Notes: generated by a model not told the origin, from the sequence alone. A DNA stretch of 64,000 nt from Mycolicibacterium hassiacum DSM 44199 (GCF_900603025.1 NZ_LR026975.1:3906001-3970000), one strand, 5' to 3'; shown: positions 25,015 to 33,871, counted from the stretch's first letter. Translations and numbers: made by a program.

Positions 25015-25048
25015 GCCGTCGATTTCGAGAGTGCTCATTGGAACCGGC

Positions 25049-26080
25049 TCAGACGAGCGCGGCGAGGTCGCGGATCTGCTCGACCGAGCGGGCGCCGACG
25101 ACCATCATGGTCACCCCGGCGGCCTCCCAAGCCTTGATCTGTTCGCGCACGTAGTCGAGGTTGCCGACGATCGCCGAGTCGTCGACCAGCTCGTCGGGCA
25201 CCGCCTTGGCGGCCTCGTCCTTACGGCCCGAGCGGAACAGCCGGGTGATGTCGTCGACGACCTCGGAGTACCCCATCCGGCGGTACACGTCGGCGTGGAA
25301 GTTGGTGTCCTCGGCGCCCATGCCGCCGATGTAGAGCGCCAGGTGCGGCTTCATCAGCTCTAGCATCGCAGGACGGTCGTCGGTGACCACCACCTGCGCC
25401 GTCGCGCAGATCTCGAAGGTCTCACGGGTGTGCCGGGCGCCCGGCCGCGCGAAGCCCTCGTCGAGCCACTCGTTGTACATGTCGGCCAGCCGCGGCGAGT
25501 AGAAGATCGGCAGCCAGCCGTCGGCGATCTCGGCGGCCAGCGCGACGTTCTTCGGCCCCTCGGCGCCCAGCATGATCGGGATGTCGGCGCGCAGCGGGTG
25601 GGTGATCGGCTTGAGCGCCTTGCCCAGCCCGGTGGTGCCCTCGCCGGTCAGCGGCAGCGGGTAGTGCGGGCCGGGGCTGGTCACCGGCGCCTCGCGGGCC
25701 CACACCTGCCGGATGATGTTGATGTACTCGCGGGTGCGGGCCAGCGGCTTGGGGAAGCGCTGCCCGTACCAGCCCTCGACGACCTGCGGTCCGGACACCC
25801 CCAGCCCGAGGATGTGCCGCCCGCCGGAGAGGTGGTCCAGGGTCAGCGAGGCCATCGCGCAGGCGGTCGGGGTGCGCGCGGACAGCTGCACCACCGAGGT
25901 GCCCAGCCGCAGCCGTTTGGTCTCGCGTCCCCACCAGGCCAGCGGGGTGAACGCGTCCGACCCCCAGGCCTCGGCGGTGAACACGGTGTCAAAGCCGGCC
26001 TCCTCGGCCGCGGCGACGAGTTCGGCGTGGTTCTCCGGGGGATGAGCCCCCCAGTAGCCGAGTTGCAGTCCGAGTTTCAT
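25049..26080 (-). CDS. LLM-class F420-dependent oxidoreductase (Rv3520c-like)
   Basis: 343 aa luciferase-like TIM barrel: MKLGLQLGYWGAHPPENHAEL, FDTVFTAEAWGSDAFTPLAWWG, TKRLRLGTSVVQLSARTPTACAMASLTLDHLSGGR and LGLGVSGPQVVEGWYG are typical of F420-dependent family members. Divergent from the DUF35 gene with a KstR box at 26124-26137, and equivalent in place to Rv3520c. Expected to use F420 for a redox step on a sterol-derived intermediate; the substrate is unknown. The foreign ATPase/PIN pair ends 34 bp beyond its 3' end. Confidence 0.9.
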   Translation of the reverse strand: MKLGLQLGYWGAHPPENHAELVAAAEEAGFDTVFTAEAWGSDAFTPLAWWGRETKRLRLGTSVVQLSARTPTACAMASLTLDHLSGGRHILGLGVSGPQVVEGWYGQRFPKPLARTREYINIIRQVWAREAPVTSPGPHYPLPLTGEGTTGLGKALKPITHPLRADIPIMLGAEGPKNVALAAEIADGWLPIFYSPRLADMYNEWLDEGFARPGARHTRETFEICATAQVVVTDDRPAMLELMKPHLALYIGGMGAEDTNFHADVYRRMGYSEVVDDITRLFRSGRKDEAAKAVPDELVDDSAIVGNLDYVREQIKAWEAAGVTMMVVGARSVEQIRDLAALV

Positions 26081-26123
26081 GAGATCGCCCTTCTTGTCGT
26101 CCGACCGGCCTTGAAACCGTTCT

Positions 26124-26137
26124 TAGAACCTGTTCTA
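26124..26137. promoter_or_regulatory. KstR operator between the F420-type oxidoreductase and the DUF35 gene
   Basis: TAGAACCTGTTCTA matches TnnAACnnGTTnnA. It is 4 bp from the ATG at 26142 and 43 bp from the divergent start at 26080. Confidence 0.85.
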
Positions 26138-26141
26138 CTCG

Positions 26142-27155
26142 ATGCTCGTGACCACCAGCCAAAGTAGTCCGGTGCAGATCGACGAGCATGAGCCGCCGCT
26201 TTCGGCACCGTTGCAACTCTCATTCGACTACACCCGTTCAGTCGGGTCTCTCCTGTCACAGTTCTTCACCGCCCTCCGCGAGCGGCGCATCGTGGGGGTG
26301 CGTGGTTCCGACGGCCGCGTGCTGGTGCCGCCCACCGAGTACGACCCGGTCACCTATGAGCAATTGACCGAGATCGTACCGGTCTCCTCGGTGGGCACCG
26401 TGGTCTCGTGGACCTGGAATCAGCACCCGGTCGAGGGTCAGCCGCTGGACCGCCCGTTCGCCTGGGCGCTGATCAAGCTCGACGGCGCCGACACCCCGAT
26501 GCTGCACGCGGTGGCCGTCGACTCCCCCGACGCCATCTCCACCGGCGCCCGGGTCCGCGCGCACTGGGTCGACGAACCGGTCGGCGCGATCACCGACATC
26601 GCCTACTTCACCCTCGGCGACGAACCCGAACCGGTGCCCGACACCACCGACGACCGGGATCCGGTCAGGATCCAGGTGACGCCGATCGCGCTGGAGATCC
26701 AGCACAGCGCCTCGCATCCGGAGAGCGTCTATCTGCGGGCGCTGCAGGAGGGCCGGCTGCTTGGGGCGCGCACCAGCAAGGGCCCCGACGGCAAGCCGGG
26801 CAAGGTGTATTTCCCGCCCCGGGAGGCCGATCCGGCGACCGGCCTGCCGCTCGACGAGTTCGTCGAGCTGTCCGACAAGGGCACGGTGACGACGTTCGGG
26901 ATCGTCAACATCCCGTTCGCCGGTCAGCGCATCAAGCCGCCGTACGTGGCCGCCTATGTGCTGCTCGACGGCGCCGACATCCCGTTCCTGCACCTGGTCA
27001 CCGACTGCGACGCGTCGGAGGTCCGGATGGGCATGCGGGTGCAGGCGGTGTGGCGCCCGCGCGAGGAGTGGGGCCTGGGCATCGACAACATCAGCCACTT
27101 CCGGCCCACCGGCGAACCGGACGCCGACTTCGAGACCTACAAGCATCACCTGTAA
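26142..27155 (+). CDS. Tandem DUF35 (OB-fold) acyl-CoA-associated protein, Rv3521-like
   Basis: 337 aa. Two DUF35-like units in tandem: LLSQFFTALRERRIVGVRG to ITDIAYFTLG (about residues 35-160), and ESVYLRALQEGRLLGARTS to IDNISHFRPTGE (about 190-330). DUF35 proteins usually have a CxxC..CxxC zinc ribbon before the OB fold; here there is only one Cys in the whole protein, so the ribbon appears lost. DUF35 partners stabilise SCP2-thiolase-like aldolases, and ltp4-ltp3 follow 12 nt downstream, so it is probably their partner. ATG 26142 is 4 bp after the KstR box; GTG 26148 is an alternative. Confidence 0.85.
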   Translation: MLVTTSQSSPVQIDEHEPPLSAPLQLSFDYTRSVGSLLSQFFTALRERRIVGVRGSDGRVLVPPTEYDPVTYEQLTEIVPVSSVGTVVSWTWNQHPVEGQPLDRPFAWALIKLDGADTPMLHAVAVDSPDAISTGARVRAHWVDEPVGAITDIAYFTLGDEPEPVPDTTDDRDPVRIQVTPIALEIQHSASHPESVYLRALQEGRLLGARTSKGPDGKPGKVYFPPREADPATGLPLDEFVELSDKGTVTTFGIVNIPFAGQRIKPPYVAAYVLLDGADIPFLHLVTDCDASEVRMGMRVQAVWRPREEWGLGIDNISHFRPTGEPDADFETYKHHL

Positions 27156-27167
27156 AGGCACACCCAG

Positions 27168-28232
27168 ATGACTTCCGACACTGCAGTCGCGGTGGTGGGC
27201 TTCGCCCACGCACCGCACGTCCGTCGCACCGACGGCACCACCAACGGCGTCGAGATGTTGATGCCGTGTTTCCACCAGCTCTACGACGAGCTGGGCATCC
27301 AGCAGACCGATATCGGGTTCTGGTGCTCGGGATCGTCGGATTATCTTGCCGGCCGGGCGTTCTCGTTCATCTCGGCGATCGACTCGATCGGCGCGGTACC
27401 GCCCATCAACGAGTCGCACGTGGAGATGGACGCCGCGTGGGCGCTGTATGAGGCCTACATCAAGATCCTCACCGGCGAGGTGGACACCGCGCTGGTGTAC
27501 GGCTTCGGCAAGTCCAGCGCGGGCAACCTGCGCCGGACGCTGGCGCTGCAGACCGACCCCTACACCGTGGCGCCGCTGTGGCCGGACTCGGTCTCGATCG
27601 CCGGTCTGCAGGCCCGCCTCGGCCTCGACGCGGGCAAGTGGACCGCCGAGCAGATGGCGCAGGTGGCGCTGGACTCGATGACCGCCGCCGGGCGGGTGGA
27701 CTCCGAGCAGCCGGCCAAGAGCATCGACGAGCTGTTGAGCCGGCCGTACTTCGCCGATCCGCTGCGCCGCCACGACATCGCGCCGATCACCGACGGCGCG
27801 GCCGCGATCGTGCTGGCCGCCGGCGACCGAGCCCGCGAGCTGCGGGAGAACCCGGCCTGGATCGTCGGGATCGAGCACCGCATCGACACCCCGGTGCTCG
27901 GTGCGCGCGACCTGACCGTCTCACCCTCGACGGCGGCGTCGGCGCAGGCGGCCACCGGCGGCGACCCGAAGTCCATCGAGGTGGCCGAGCTGCACGCGCC
28001 GTTCTCCCATCAGCAGCTGATCCTCGCCGAGGCGATCGGGCTGGGCGAGTCGACCAGGGTCAACCCGTCCGGCGGGGCGCTGTCGGCCAACCCGATGTTC
28101 GCCGCCGGCCTGGAACGCATCGGCTTCGCCGCGCAGCACATCTTCAACGGGTCCGCGCAGCGGGTGCTCGCCCATGCGACGAGTGGTCCTGCGCTGCAAC
28201 AGAATCTGGTGGCCGTCTTGGAGGGGCGCTGA
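27168..28232 (+). CDS. ltp4: Ltp4, SCP2-thiolase-like protein of sterol side-chain degradation
   Basis: 354 aa. Thiolase-superfamily fold: VVGFAHAPHVRRTDG at the start, QTDIGFWCSGSSDYLAGRAFSF, ITDGAAAIVLAAGD, ELHAPFSHQQLILAEAIGLG, and NPSGGALSANPMFAAG. The usual nucleophilic Cys of thiolases is not visible at its place (NESHVEMDAAW), as in the aldolase-type Ltp proteins. In Rhodococcus, Ltp3 and Ltp4 are required for C24-branched sterol side chains. Lies between the DUF35 gene and ltp3; its stop overlaps the ltp3 start as TGATG. Equivalent to Rv3522. Confidence 0.9.
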   Translation: MTSDTAVAVVGFAHAPHVRRTDGTTNGVEMLMPCFHQLYDELGIQQTDIGFWCSGSSDYLAGRAFSFISAIDSIGAVPPINESHVEMDAAWALYEAYIKILTGEVDTALVYGFGKSSAGNLRRTLALQTDPYTVAPLWPDSVSIAGLQARLGLDAGKWTAEQMAQVALDSMTAAGRVDSEQPAKSIDELLSRPYFADPLRRHDIAPITDGAAAIVLAAGDRARELRENPAWIVGIEHRIDTPVLGARDLTVSPSTAASAQAATGGDPKSIEVAELHAPFSHQQLILAEAIGLGESTRVNPSGGALSANPMFAAGLERIGFAAQHIFNGSAQRVLAHATSGPALQQNLVAVLEGR

Positions 28233-29410
28233 TGAGCAAGAACCTGGCCGCGGTGCTGGGCACCGGACAGACGAAGTACGTCTCCAAGCGCCACGACGTG
28301 TCGATGGCCGGCATGGTGCGCGAGGCGATCGACCGGGCGCTGGCCGACTCCGGCACCACCATGGCCGACATCGACGCGGTGGTGGTGGGCAAGGCGCCCG
28401 ACTTCTTCGAGGGCGTGATGATGCCCGAGCTGTTCCTCGCCGACGCGGTCGGCGCCACCGGCAAGCCGCTGATCCGGGTGCACACCGCCGGCTCGGTGGG
28501 CGGTTCGACGGCGATCGTGGCCGCCAGCCTGGTGCAGTCCGGTAAGTACCGCCGGGTGCTGGCGATGGCGTGGGAGAAGCAGTCGGAATCGAATGCCATG
28601 TGGGCGTTGAGCATTCCGGTGCCGTTCACCAAGCCGGTGGGCGCGGGTGCGGGCGGCTACTTCGCCCCGCACGTGCGCGCCTACATCCGCCGGTCCGGGG
28701 CCCCGACCCACATCGGCGCGATGGTGGCGGTCAAGGACCGGCTCAACGGCGCCAAGAACCCGCTGGCGCACCTGCAGCAGGCCGACATCACGTTGGAGAA
28801 GGTGATGTCGTCGCAGATGCTGTGGGATCCGATCCGCTTCGACGAGACCTGCCCGTCCTCGGACGGCGCCTGCGCGATGGTGATCGGCGACGAGGCCACC
28901 GCCGACGCCCGGGTGGCCGAGGGACATCCGGTGGCCTGGATCCACGCCACCGCGTTGCGCACCGAGCCGCTGGCCTACGCGGGCCGCGATCAGGTCAACC
29001 CGCAGGCCGGCCGGGACTGCGCCCAGGCGCTGTGGCAGGCCGCCGGGATCAAGAACCCGATCGAGGAGATCGACGTCGCCGAGGTGTACGTGCCGTTCTC
29101 CTGGTTCGAGCCGATGTGGCTGGAGAACCTCGGGTTCGCCGCCGAGGGCGAGGGCTGGAAGCTCACCGAGGCCGGCGAGACCGCGATCGGCGGGAAGATC
29201 CCGTTCAACCCGTCCGGCGGGGTGCTGTCCAGCAACCCGATCGGCGCGTCGGGCATGATCCGGTTCGCCGAGTCGGCCATCCAGGTGATGGGCAAGGCCG
29301 GTGCGCACCAGGTGCCCGGGGCGCGTAAGGCGCTCGGCCACGCCTACGGCGGCGGTTCGCAGTACTTCTCCATGTGGGTGGTCGGAGCCGACAAACCCGG
29401 TCAGGGCTGA
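28232..29410 (+). CDS. ltp3: Ltp3, SCP2-thiolase-like protein of sterol side-chain degradation
   Basis: 392 aa from ATG 28232, overlapping ltp4 by 1 nt. Thiolase fold: LAAVLGTGQTKYVSKRHDVS, DIDAVVVGKAPDFFEGVMM, RVHTAGSVGGSTAIVAAS (no Cys at the nucleophile place), SSDGACAMVIGDE, NPSGGVLSSNPIGASG and GHAYGGGSQYFSMWVVG at the end. Expected to form a heteromeric aldolase or thiolase with Ltp4 and the DUF35 protein upstream, cleaving the side chain of (branched) sterols. Equivalent to Rv3523. Confidence 0.9.
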   Translation: MSKNLAAVLGTGQTKYVSKRHDVSMAGMVREAIDRALADSGTTMADIDAVVVGKAPDFFEGVMMPELFLADAVGATGKPLIRVHTAGSVGGSTAIVAASLVQSGKYRRVLAMAWEKQSESNAMWALSIPVPFTKPVGAGAGGYFAPHVRAYIRRSGAPTHIGAMVAVKDRLNGAKNPLAHLQQADITLEKVMSSQMLWDPIRFDETCPSSDGACAMVIGDEATADARVAEGHPVAWIHATALRTEPLAYAGRDQVNPQAGRDCAQALWQAAGIKNPIEEIDVAEVYVPFSWFEPMWLENLGFAAEGEGWKLTEAGETAIGGKIPFNPSGGVLSSNPIGASGMIRFAESAIQVMGKAGAHQVPGARKALGHAYGGGSQYFSMWVVGADKPGQG

Positions 29411-29543
29411 CACCGCCGGTTGGGAGGTGCGCTGCGATCGGACGATGTGACGGCCGACACGATCGCAGCGGGGACAGGGCAGCGCCGTCAGTACGTTGGA
29501 GAGGGAGAACTCCCCGACCCACGAAAGCGAACCGTTCACCCGT

Positions 29544-30266
29544 ATGCCTGAGCTGCGTTGCCCTCCCGGACCCCCTACCCCGGCGATACGACACCCGGAC
29601 AACCGGCCCCCGAAGTGGCGACAGCTGGCGGCCGTGGCCGCGGTGGCGGCGCTGGGCCTCGCCGCCGGCACCGGCTGCCTCGAATCCGGCGGCAACAGCA
29701 CCGCATCGGCGCCGGCCCCGCCGAGTGCGGCCACCGCCGCACCGACCTCGACCACCGCACCGTCGGGCGACAAGTCCGGTGACAAGTCCGGCGACAAGAA
29801 CGAACCGGAGGACTACAGCCACCTGCTGCTGGACGCGTCGGACCTCAGCGACAGCGACGACACCTTCGTCGTCCGGTCGACGAATCCGGGCCCGCGGGGA
29901 CTGCCCGGGGCCAGCGCGCTGTTCGTCAACACCGAGGACACCCGGGCCGTCTCCACCACGATCGCGATCTATCCGGACGCCGCGACGGCCACCGCGACGC
30001 TGCGCGAGCTGGTGTCGAAGATCGACACCGTGGTCGCCGGGGCCAGCCCGCGCCCGGTGCCGGTGGGCACCGACGGCACGCTCGCGGTGGGCACCTCCCC
30101 CGACGGGTCGCAGGCGGCCACGCTGCTGGTGTTCACGCACGGTCCGGCGCTGGTGCGGCTGGACTTCCAGAGCGCGCTCGGTGACACGACCTCCGACCCG
30201 TTCGTGCTCAACGTGGCGAAGATGCAACTCGTCGCGGTGCGCACCGGCCTGGACTCCTCCTGCTGA
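29544..30266 (+). CDS. Putative exported or lipid-anchored protein with sensor-like domain
   Basis: About 240 aa from ATG 29544; an upstream start at 29496 is also open. A hydrophobic segment WRQLAAVAAVAALGLAAGTGC ends in a Cys that could be a weak lipobox, followed by an Ala/Ser/Thr-rich linker with three DKSG repeats (about residues 65-80). The C-terminal domain (HLLLDASDLSD to MQLVAVRTGLDSSC) resembles the extracellular sensor domains of mycobacterial lipoproteins and kinases. It follows ltp3 by 133 bp, where M. tuberculosis has the membrane protein gene Rv3524. Function unknown. Confidence 0.75.
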   Translation: MPELRCPPGPPTPAIRHPDNRPPKWRQLAAVAAVAALGLAAGTGCLESGGNSTASAPAPPSAATAAPTSTTAPSGDKSGDKSGDKNEPEDYSHLLLDASDLSDSDDTFVVRSTNPGPRGLPGASALFVNTEDTRAVSTTIAIYPDAATATATLRELVSKIDTVVAGASPRPVPVGTDGTLAVGTSPDGSQAATLLVFTHGPALVRLDFQSALGDTTSDPFVLNVAKMQLVAVRTGLDSSC

Positions 30267-30365
30267 CCCGCCCGGGCAGGTGACCGATAAGACACGGTTA
30301 CAACGGTGTGTCGACGGCTATAGCGCAGGTAGATGCGCCGCCATTGCGCCTCGGAGCCGGAAAAC

Positions 30366-30379
30366 TGTAACGTGTTCTA
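30366..30379. promoter_or_regulatory. KstR operator upstream of kshA
   Basis: TGTAACGTGTTCTA matches TnnAACnnGTTnnA and ends 28 bp before the kshA GTG start. Confidence 0.85.
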
Positions 30380-30407
30380 GTTAGGAACACCGGACGGGAG
30401 GCCTACC

Positions 30408-31562
30408 GTGACTAGCGAAACAGCAGGTATCCGCGAGATCGATACCGGCACTCTGCCGGACCGGTTCGCCCGGGGCTGGCACTGCTTGGGCCCGGTGGAG
30501 AACTTCCTGGACGGCAAGCCGCACGGCATCCACGCGTTCGGCACCAAGCTGGTGGTGTTCGCCGACTCCAAGGGTGAGCTCAAGGTCCTCGACGCCTACT
30601 GCCGGCACCTCGGCGGCGATCTCTCGCAGGGCACCATCAAGGGCGACGAGGTGGCCTGCCCGTTCCACGACTGGCGCTGGGGCGGGGACGGCCGCTGCAA
30701 GCTGGTGCCCTACGCCAAGCGCACCCCGCGGCTGGCCCGCACCCGGGCCTGGCACACCGACGTCCGTGGCGGGCTGCTGTTCGTCTGGCACGACCACGAG
30801 GGCAATCCGCCGCAGCCGGAGGTGCGCATTCCGGAGATCCCCGAGGCGTACAGCGACGAGTGGACCGATTGGCGGTGGAACTCGATGCTGATCGAGGGCA
30901 GCAACTGCCGCGAGATCATCGACAACATCGTCGACATGGCCCACTTCTTCTACATCCACTTCGGCCGGCCGACGTACTTCAAGAACGTCTTCGAGGGCCA
31001 CATCGCCTCGCAGTACCTGCACAACGTGGGCCGGCCGGACGTGGAGGGCCTCGGCGGCCACTACAGCGAGTCCCGGCTGGAGTCCGAGGCCTCCTACTTC
31101 GGGCCGTCGTTCATGATCAACTGGCTGCACAACACCTACGGCGACTACAAGTCCGAGTCGATCCTGATCAACTGCCACTACCCGGTCACGCAGGACTCGT
31201 TCGTGCTGCAGTGGGGCGTGATCGTGCAGAAGCCCAAGGGGCTCGACGAGGAGATGACTAACAAGCTCGCCGATATCTTCACCGAGGGTGTCAGCAAGGG
31301 CTTCCTGCAGGACGTCGAGGTGTGGAAGCACAAGACGCGCATCGAGAACCCGCTGCTGGTCGAGGAGGACGGCGCGGTGTATCAGCTGCGCCGCTGGTAT
31401 CAGCAGTTCTACGTCGACGTCGCCGACATCACCCCGGACATGACCGACCGGTTCGAGATCGAGGTGGACACCACCGCGGCCAACGAATACTGGCAGCGTG
31501 AGATCGCGGCCAACCTGGAACGGCAGGCCGCCGAGAAGCAGGCCGCAGAGCAGAAGTCGTGA
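30408..31562 (+). CDS. kshA: KshA, 3-ketosteroid 9-alpha-monooxygenase oxygenase subunit
   Basis: 384 aa, GTG start at 30408 with GGGAGG upstream. Rieske ligands are in AYCRHLGGDLSQG (Cys, His) and ACPFHDWRWGG (Cys, His); the mononuclear iron ligands are in DNIVDMAHFFYIHFG. With the reductase KshB (not here) it 9-alpha-hydroxylates ring B of 3-ketosteroids, the step that leads to ring opening. Position and length match Rv3526. A KstR box lies just upstream. The stop overlaps the next gene as GTGA. A close paralogue lies at 14249-15388. Confidence 0.95.
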   Translation: MTSETAGIREIDTGTLPDRFARGWHCLGPVENFLDGKPHGIHAFGTKLVVFADSKGELKVLDAYCRHLGGDLSQGTIKGDEVACPFHDWRWGGDGRCKLVPYAKRTPRLARTRAWHTDVRGGLLFVWHDHEGNPPQPEVRIPEIPEAYSDEWTDWRWNSMLIEGSNCREIIDNIVDMAHFFYIHFGRPTYFKNVFEGHIASQYLHNVGRPDVEGLGGHYSESRLESEASYFGPSFMINWLHNTYGDYKSESILINCHYPVTQDSFVLQWGVIVQKPKGLDEEMTNKLADIFTEGVSKGFLQDVEVWKHKTRIENPLLVEEDGAVYQLRRWYQQFYVDVADITPDMTDRFEIEVDTTAANEYWQREIAANLERQAAEKQAAEQKS

Positions 31563-32023
31563 CCGACGAGCGCAACACCCCCGACGTCGACCGGTTGGCC
31601 CGGTCGATGCTGAGGTTGTACGGCGCTCTCGATCACGGCGACCATGCCGCGTCCCGCACCGAGTCCGGTGCGGGACGCGGGACGTGGGCCAAGGCACCGA
31701 CGTTCGACCCGGAGCGGGCTGCGGCGATCCGCGCGGCGACCGAGCGTGACCGCGAACGCTATCTGCGGTCGGGGCTGCGCGCGGTGGACTGCCGGTTCTG
31801 TCATGTCACCGTCGAGGTGAAGAAGCTCGGCCCCGACTACACCGCGGTGCAGTGGACCACCGAGGCGACCCGGCGCTGCGCGCACTTCTCCGCGATCCGG
31901 GCGGCCGGCGGCGAGCCCGCGCGCGAACGCTCGTGCCCGAAGCTCAGCGACAGCATCAAACACGCGCTCGCCGAGGGGTACCTGGAGCAGTTTCCGTCCG
32001 ACCCGCCGCCCGGCGACGGATAG
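31559..32023 (+). CDS. Conserved hypothetical protein, Rv3527-like
   Basis: 154 aa, GTG start at 31559 overlapping kshA by 4 nt. It contains VDCRFCHVTVEVKKLG, TTEATRRCAHF and ERSCPKLSDSIKHALAEGYLEQ; the CxxC-like pair plus two later Cys/His could bind a metal. Coupling to kshA suggests it is made with the oxygenase, but no function is known to me. The place corresponds to Rv3527. Confidence 0.75.
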   Translation: MTDERNTPDVDRLARSMLRLYGALDHGDHAASRTESGAGRGTWAKAPTFDPERAAAIRAATERDRERYLRSGLRAVDCRFCHVTVEVKKLGPDYTAVQWTTEATRRCAHFSAIRAAGGEPARERSCPKLSDSIKHALAEGYLEQFPSDPPPGDG

Positions 32024-32073
32024 GCTTTCCGCGCGGGCGGAAAAGACGTCCCGCGCGGAAAGGAGTCCCGGAC

Positions 32074-32721
32074 GTGCGCGTTGCGGTCCCCTCCATCGTG
32101 GGCGTGGCGCTGGCGCTCGCGGGATGCACGCACGTCATCGACGACGCCCAGCCGCGCCCGGCACCGCCGCCGGTCGGGCCGATCGCCGCCGGCCAGGTCT
32201 CCGACCTGCTCAGTGACAAGATCGAGGCGGAGGACGGCAACCTCTTCGCCGTCGTCGAACCGGAGGAGTGCGCGGGGGTGGCGCGGGAGGCGCATGCGCC
32301 GTTCATCATGGACCACAAGCCGGCCGCCCACGACGGCGGTCACTGGCATGAATCCACCAAGGGCGGAACCGTGTACGTCGAGGAGATCGTCGGCGTCTAC
32401 CCCACCGAGTTCGATCCGCAGCAGGCGCTGGCGGACGCCCAGCGAACCCTCGACGAGTGCCGCGGACGCCCGCTGATAATCACGTCGCTCGACAACCAGA
32501 CCAACGAGATGCACCTCGATCCGCCGGTGGCCGCGGATTCGCCCGAGATCCTGCTGTGGTCGTTCCGTCGCAGCGACTGGGTGTGCGAGAACGCGCTCGT
32601 CGCCGCCCACAACGCCGCGATCGAGATCACGACGTGCAGCGCCCGCGGAGGCCATCCGATCGAAGACCTCGCCGACGAGGCGCTGGACCGCATCAACAAG
32701 CTGGCCAACAACGCGCTGTGA
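32074..32721 (+). CDS. Lipoprotein with PknH-like extracellular sensor domain
   Basis: 215 aa from GTG 32074, with GGAAAGGAG about 9 nt upstream. A short lipoprotein signal (VAVPSIVGVALALAGC) ends in a clear lipobox LAGC. The mature part carries a domain like the PknH/LpqQ-type sensor: Cys in PEECAGV, Cys in LDECRGRP, and C in WVCENALVAAHN and ITTCSA would make two disulfides. It converges with the sulfotransferase gene (4-bp gap). Function unknown. Confidence 0.8.
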   Translation: MRVAVPSIVGVALALAGCTHVIDDAQPRPAPPPVGPIAAGQVSDLLSDKIEAEDGNLFAVVEPEECAGVAREAHAPFIMDHKPAAHDGGHWHESTKGGTVYVEEIVGVYPTEFDPQQALADAQRTLDECRGRPLIITSLDNQTNEMHLDPPVAADSPEILLWSFRRSDWVCENALVAAHNAAIEITTCSARGGHPIEDLADEALDRINKLANNAL

Positions 32722-32725
32722 CGAT

Positions 32726-33871
32726 CTACAGCCCGGCGAACTGCTCCCTGACCTGTTCGGCGGTCAGCCCGTAGTCGGCGAGCGAGTAGGTGTGCCGCGG
32801 CGCGCGCGGACCCTCGCGGCTCTGGTCGTGGCTGCGCCGCATCGCGGCCCGCGCCTCGTCGGTGAACTCGATGCCGAAGTGGCGGTAGATGTTCTCGACC
32901 GCCGAGATCGGGTCCTTGACGAACTCGAAATAGTCCAGATCGTAGAACTGGTCCGGATTATGTTGCGCGCGAACCTCGTTGAAGCGCCGCAAGCCCCGCG
33001 ACCAGGTCTCCATCGAATCGCGGCCGATCACCTCGCCGACGAAGGTGTTCGACCACCCCGCCGTGGTGTGCGCGGCCAGCGAGCACATCGACGCCATGAT
33101 CGTCTCGACCGGCCGGTGGCACTGGATGACCAGGGCGTCCGGGTAGACCTGCAGCAGCGCGTCGAGGGCGAACAGATGGCTGGGGTTCTTCAGCACCCAC
33201 CGCTTCTCGGTGTCGTTCAGCCCGATCAGCTGCAGGTTGCGGCGGTGGCGCCGATACGGCTTGATCCAGTCCTGCTCGGCCAGCCACTGCGAGTAGGTCG
33301 GCAGGTGAGCCAAAGTCTCGTAGGACACCGAGTGCATCGACTGGCGCAGCAGCTGCCAGCACTCCTCCACCTCGTCGGCGGTCATGTAGTGCAGGCCGGT
33401 GTAGTCCGGGTTCTCTTCGTGCGCCTTCTTGAACCGTGCGTCAAGCTCGGCAAAAACCGGGTTCTGCGGCCAGGTTTCGCGTGGCGGACGGGGTTGCGGG
33501 AACTCGGCCAGCCACAGCTCCAGACCCTGATGGCGGGGGTCGGCGACCAGCAGCCGGTGCAGCGCGGTGGTACCGGTGCGCGGCAGGCCGGTCACGAAGA
33601 TCGGCTGGCGGATCTCGACGTCGGCGTGCTGCGGGTGCTGTTTGAACGCCGCTTCCGAGACCGCGCGCGCCACCAGGGCGTTGCGCAGGAAGAACCGGTG
33701 CATCTTGCTGCCCAGCTCGGTGAGGTCGGCGTCGCGACGGAACGAGTCGAGCAGCACCGACAGCGCCTCGAGGTAGTTGTCGTCGTCGCTGCCGAAGTCA
33801 TCGAGCCCGCACGCCTTGGTCGCCGAGGCGTGCAGATCCTCTACCGTGCCGACATCGGTACGCGGTGCCAT
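32726..33871 (-). CDS. Sulfotransferase-family protein, Rv3529c-like
   Basis: 381 aa. The PAPS 5'-phosphosulfate loop is clear: PIFVTGLPRTGTTALHRLL (about residues 93-111), with KNPSHLFALDALLQVYPDALVIQCHRPVETI further on as the 3'-phosphate-binding part. Third gene of a 1-nt-overlap operon (DUF1214 protein, SDR, sulfotransferase) controlled by the KstR box at 35822. The family transfers sulfate from PAPS; whether a sterol is the acceptor is not known. Matches Rv3529c in place and size. Confidence 0.9.
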   Translation of the reverse strand: MAPRTDVGTVEDLHASATKACGLDDFGSDDDNYLEALSVLLDSFRRDADLTELGSKMHRFFLRNALVARAVSEAAFKQHPQHADVEIRQPIFVTGLPRTGTTALHRLLVADPRHQGLELWLAEFPQPRPPRETWPQNPVFAELDARFKKAHEENPDYTGLHYMTADEVEECWQLLRQSMHSVSYETLAHLPTYSQWLAEQDWIKPYRRHRRNLQLIGLNDTEKRWVLKNPSHLFALDALLQVYPDALVIQCHRPVETIMASMCSLAAHTTAGWSNTFVGEVIGRDSMETWSRGLRRFNEVRAQHNPDQFYDLDYFEFVKDPISAVENIYRHFGIEFTDEARAAMRRSHDQSREGPRAPRHTYSLADYGLTAEQVREQFAGL

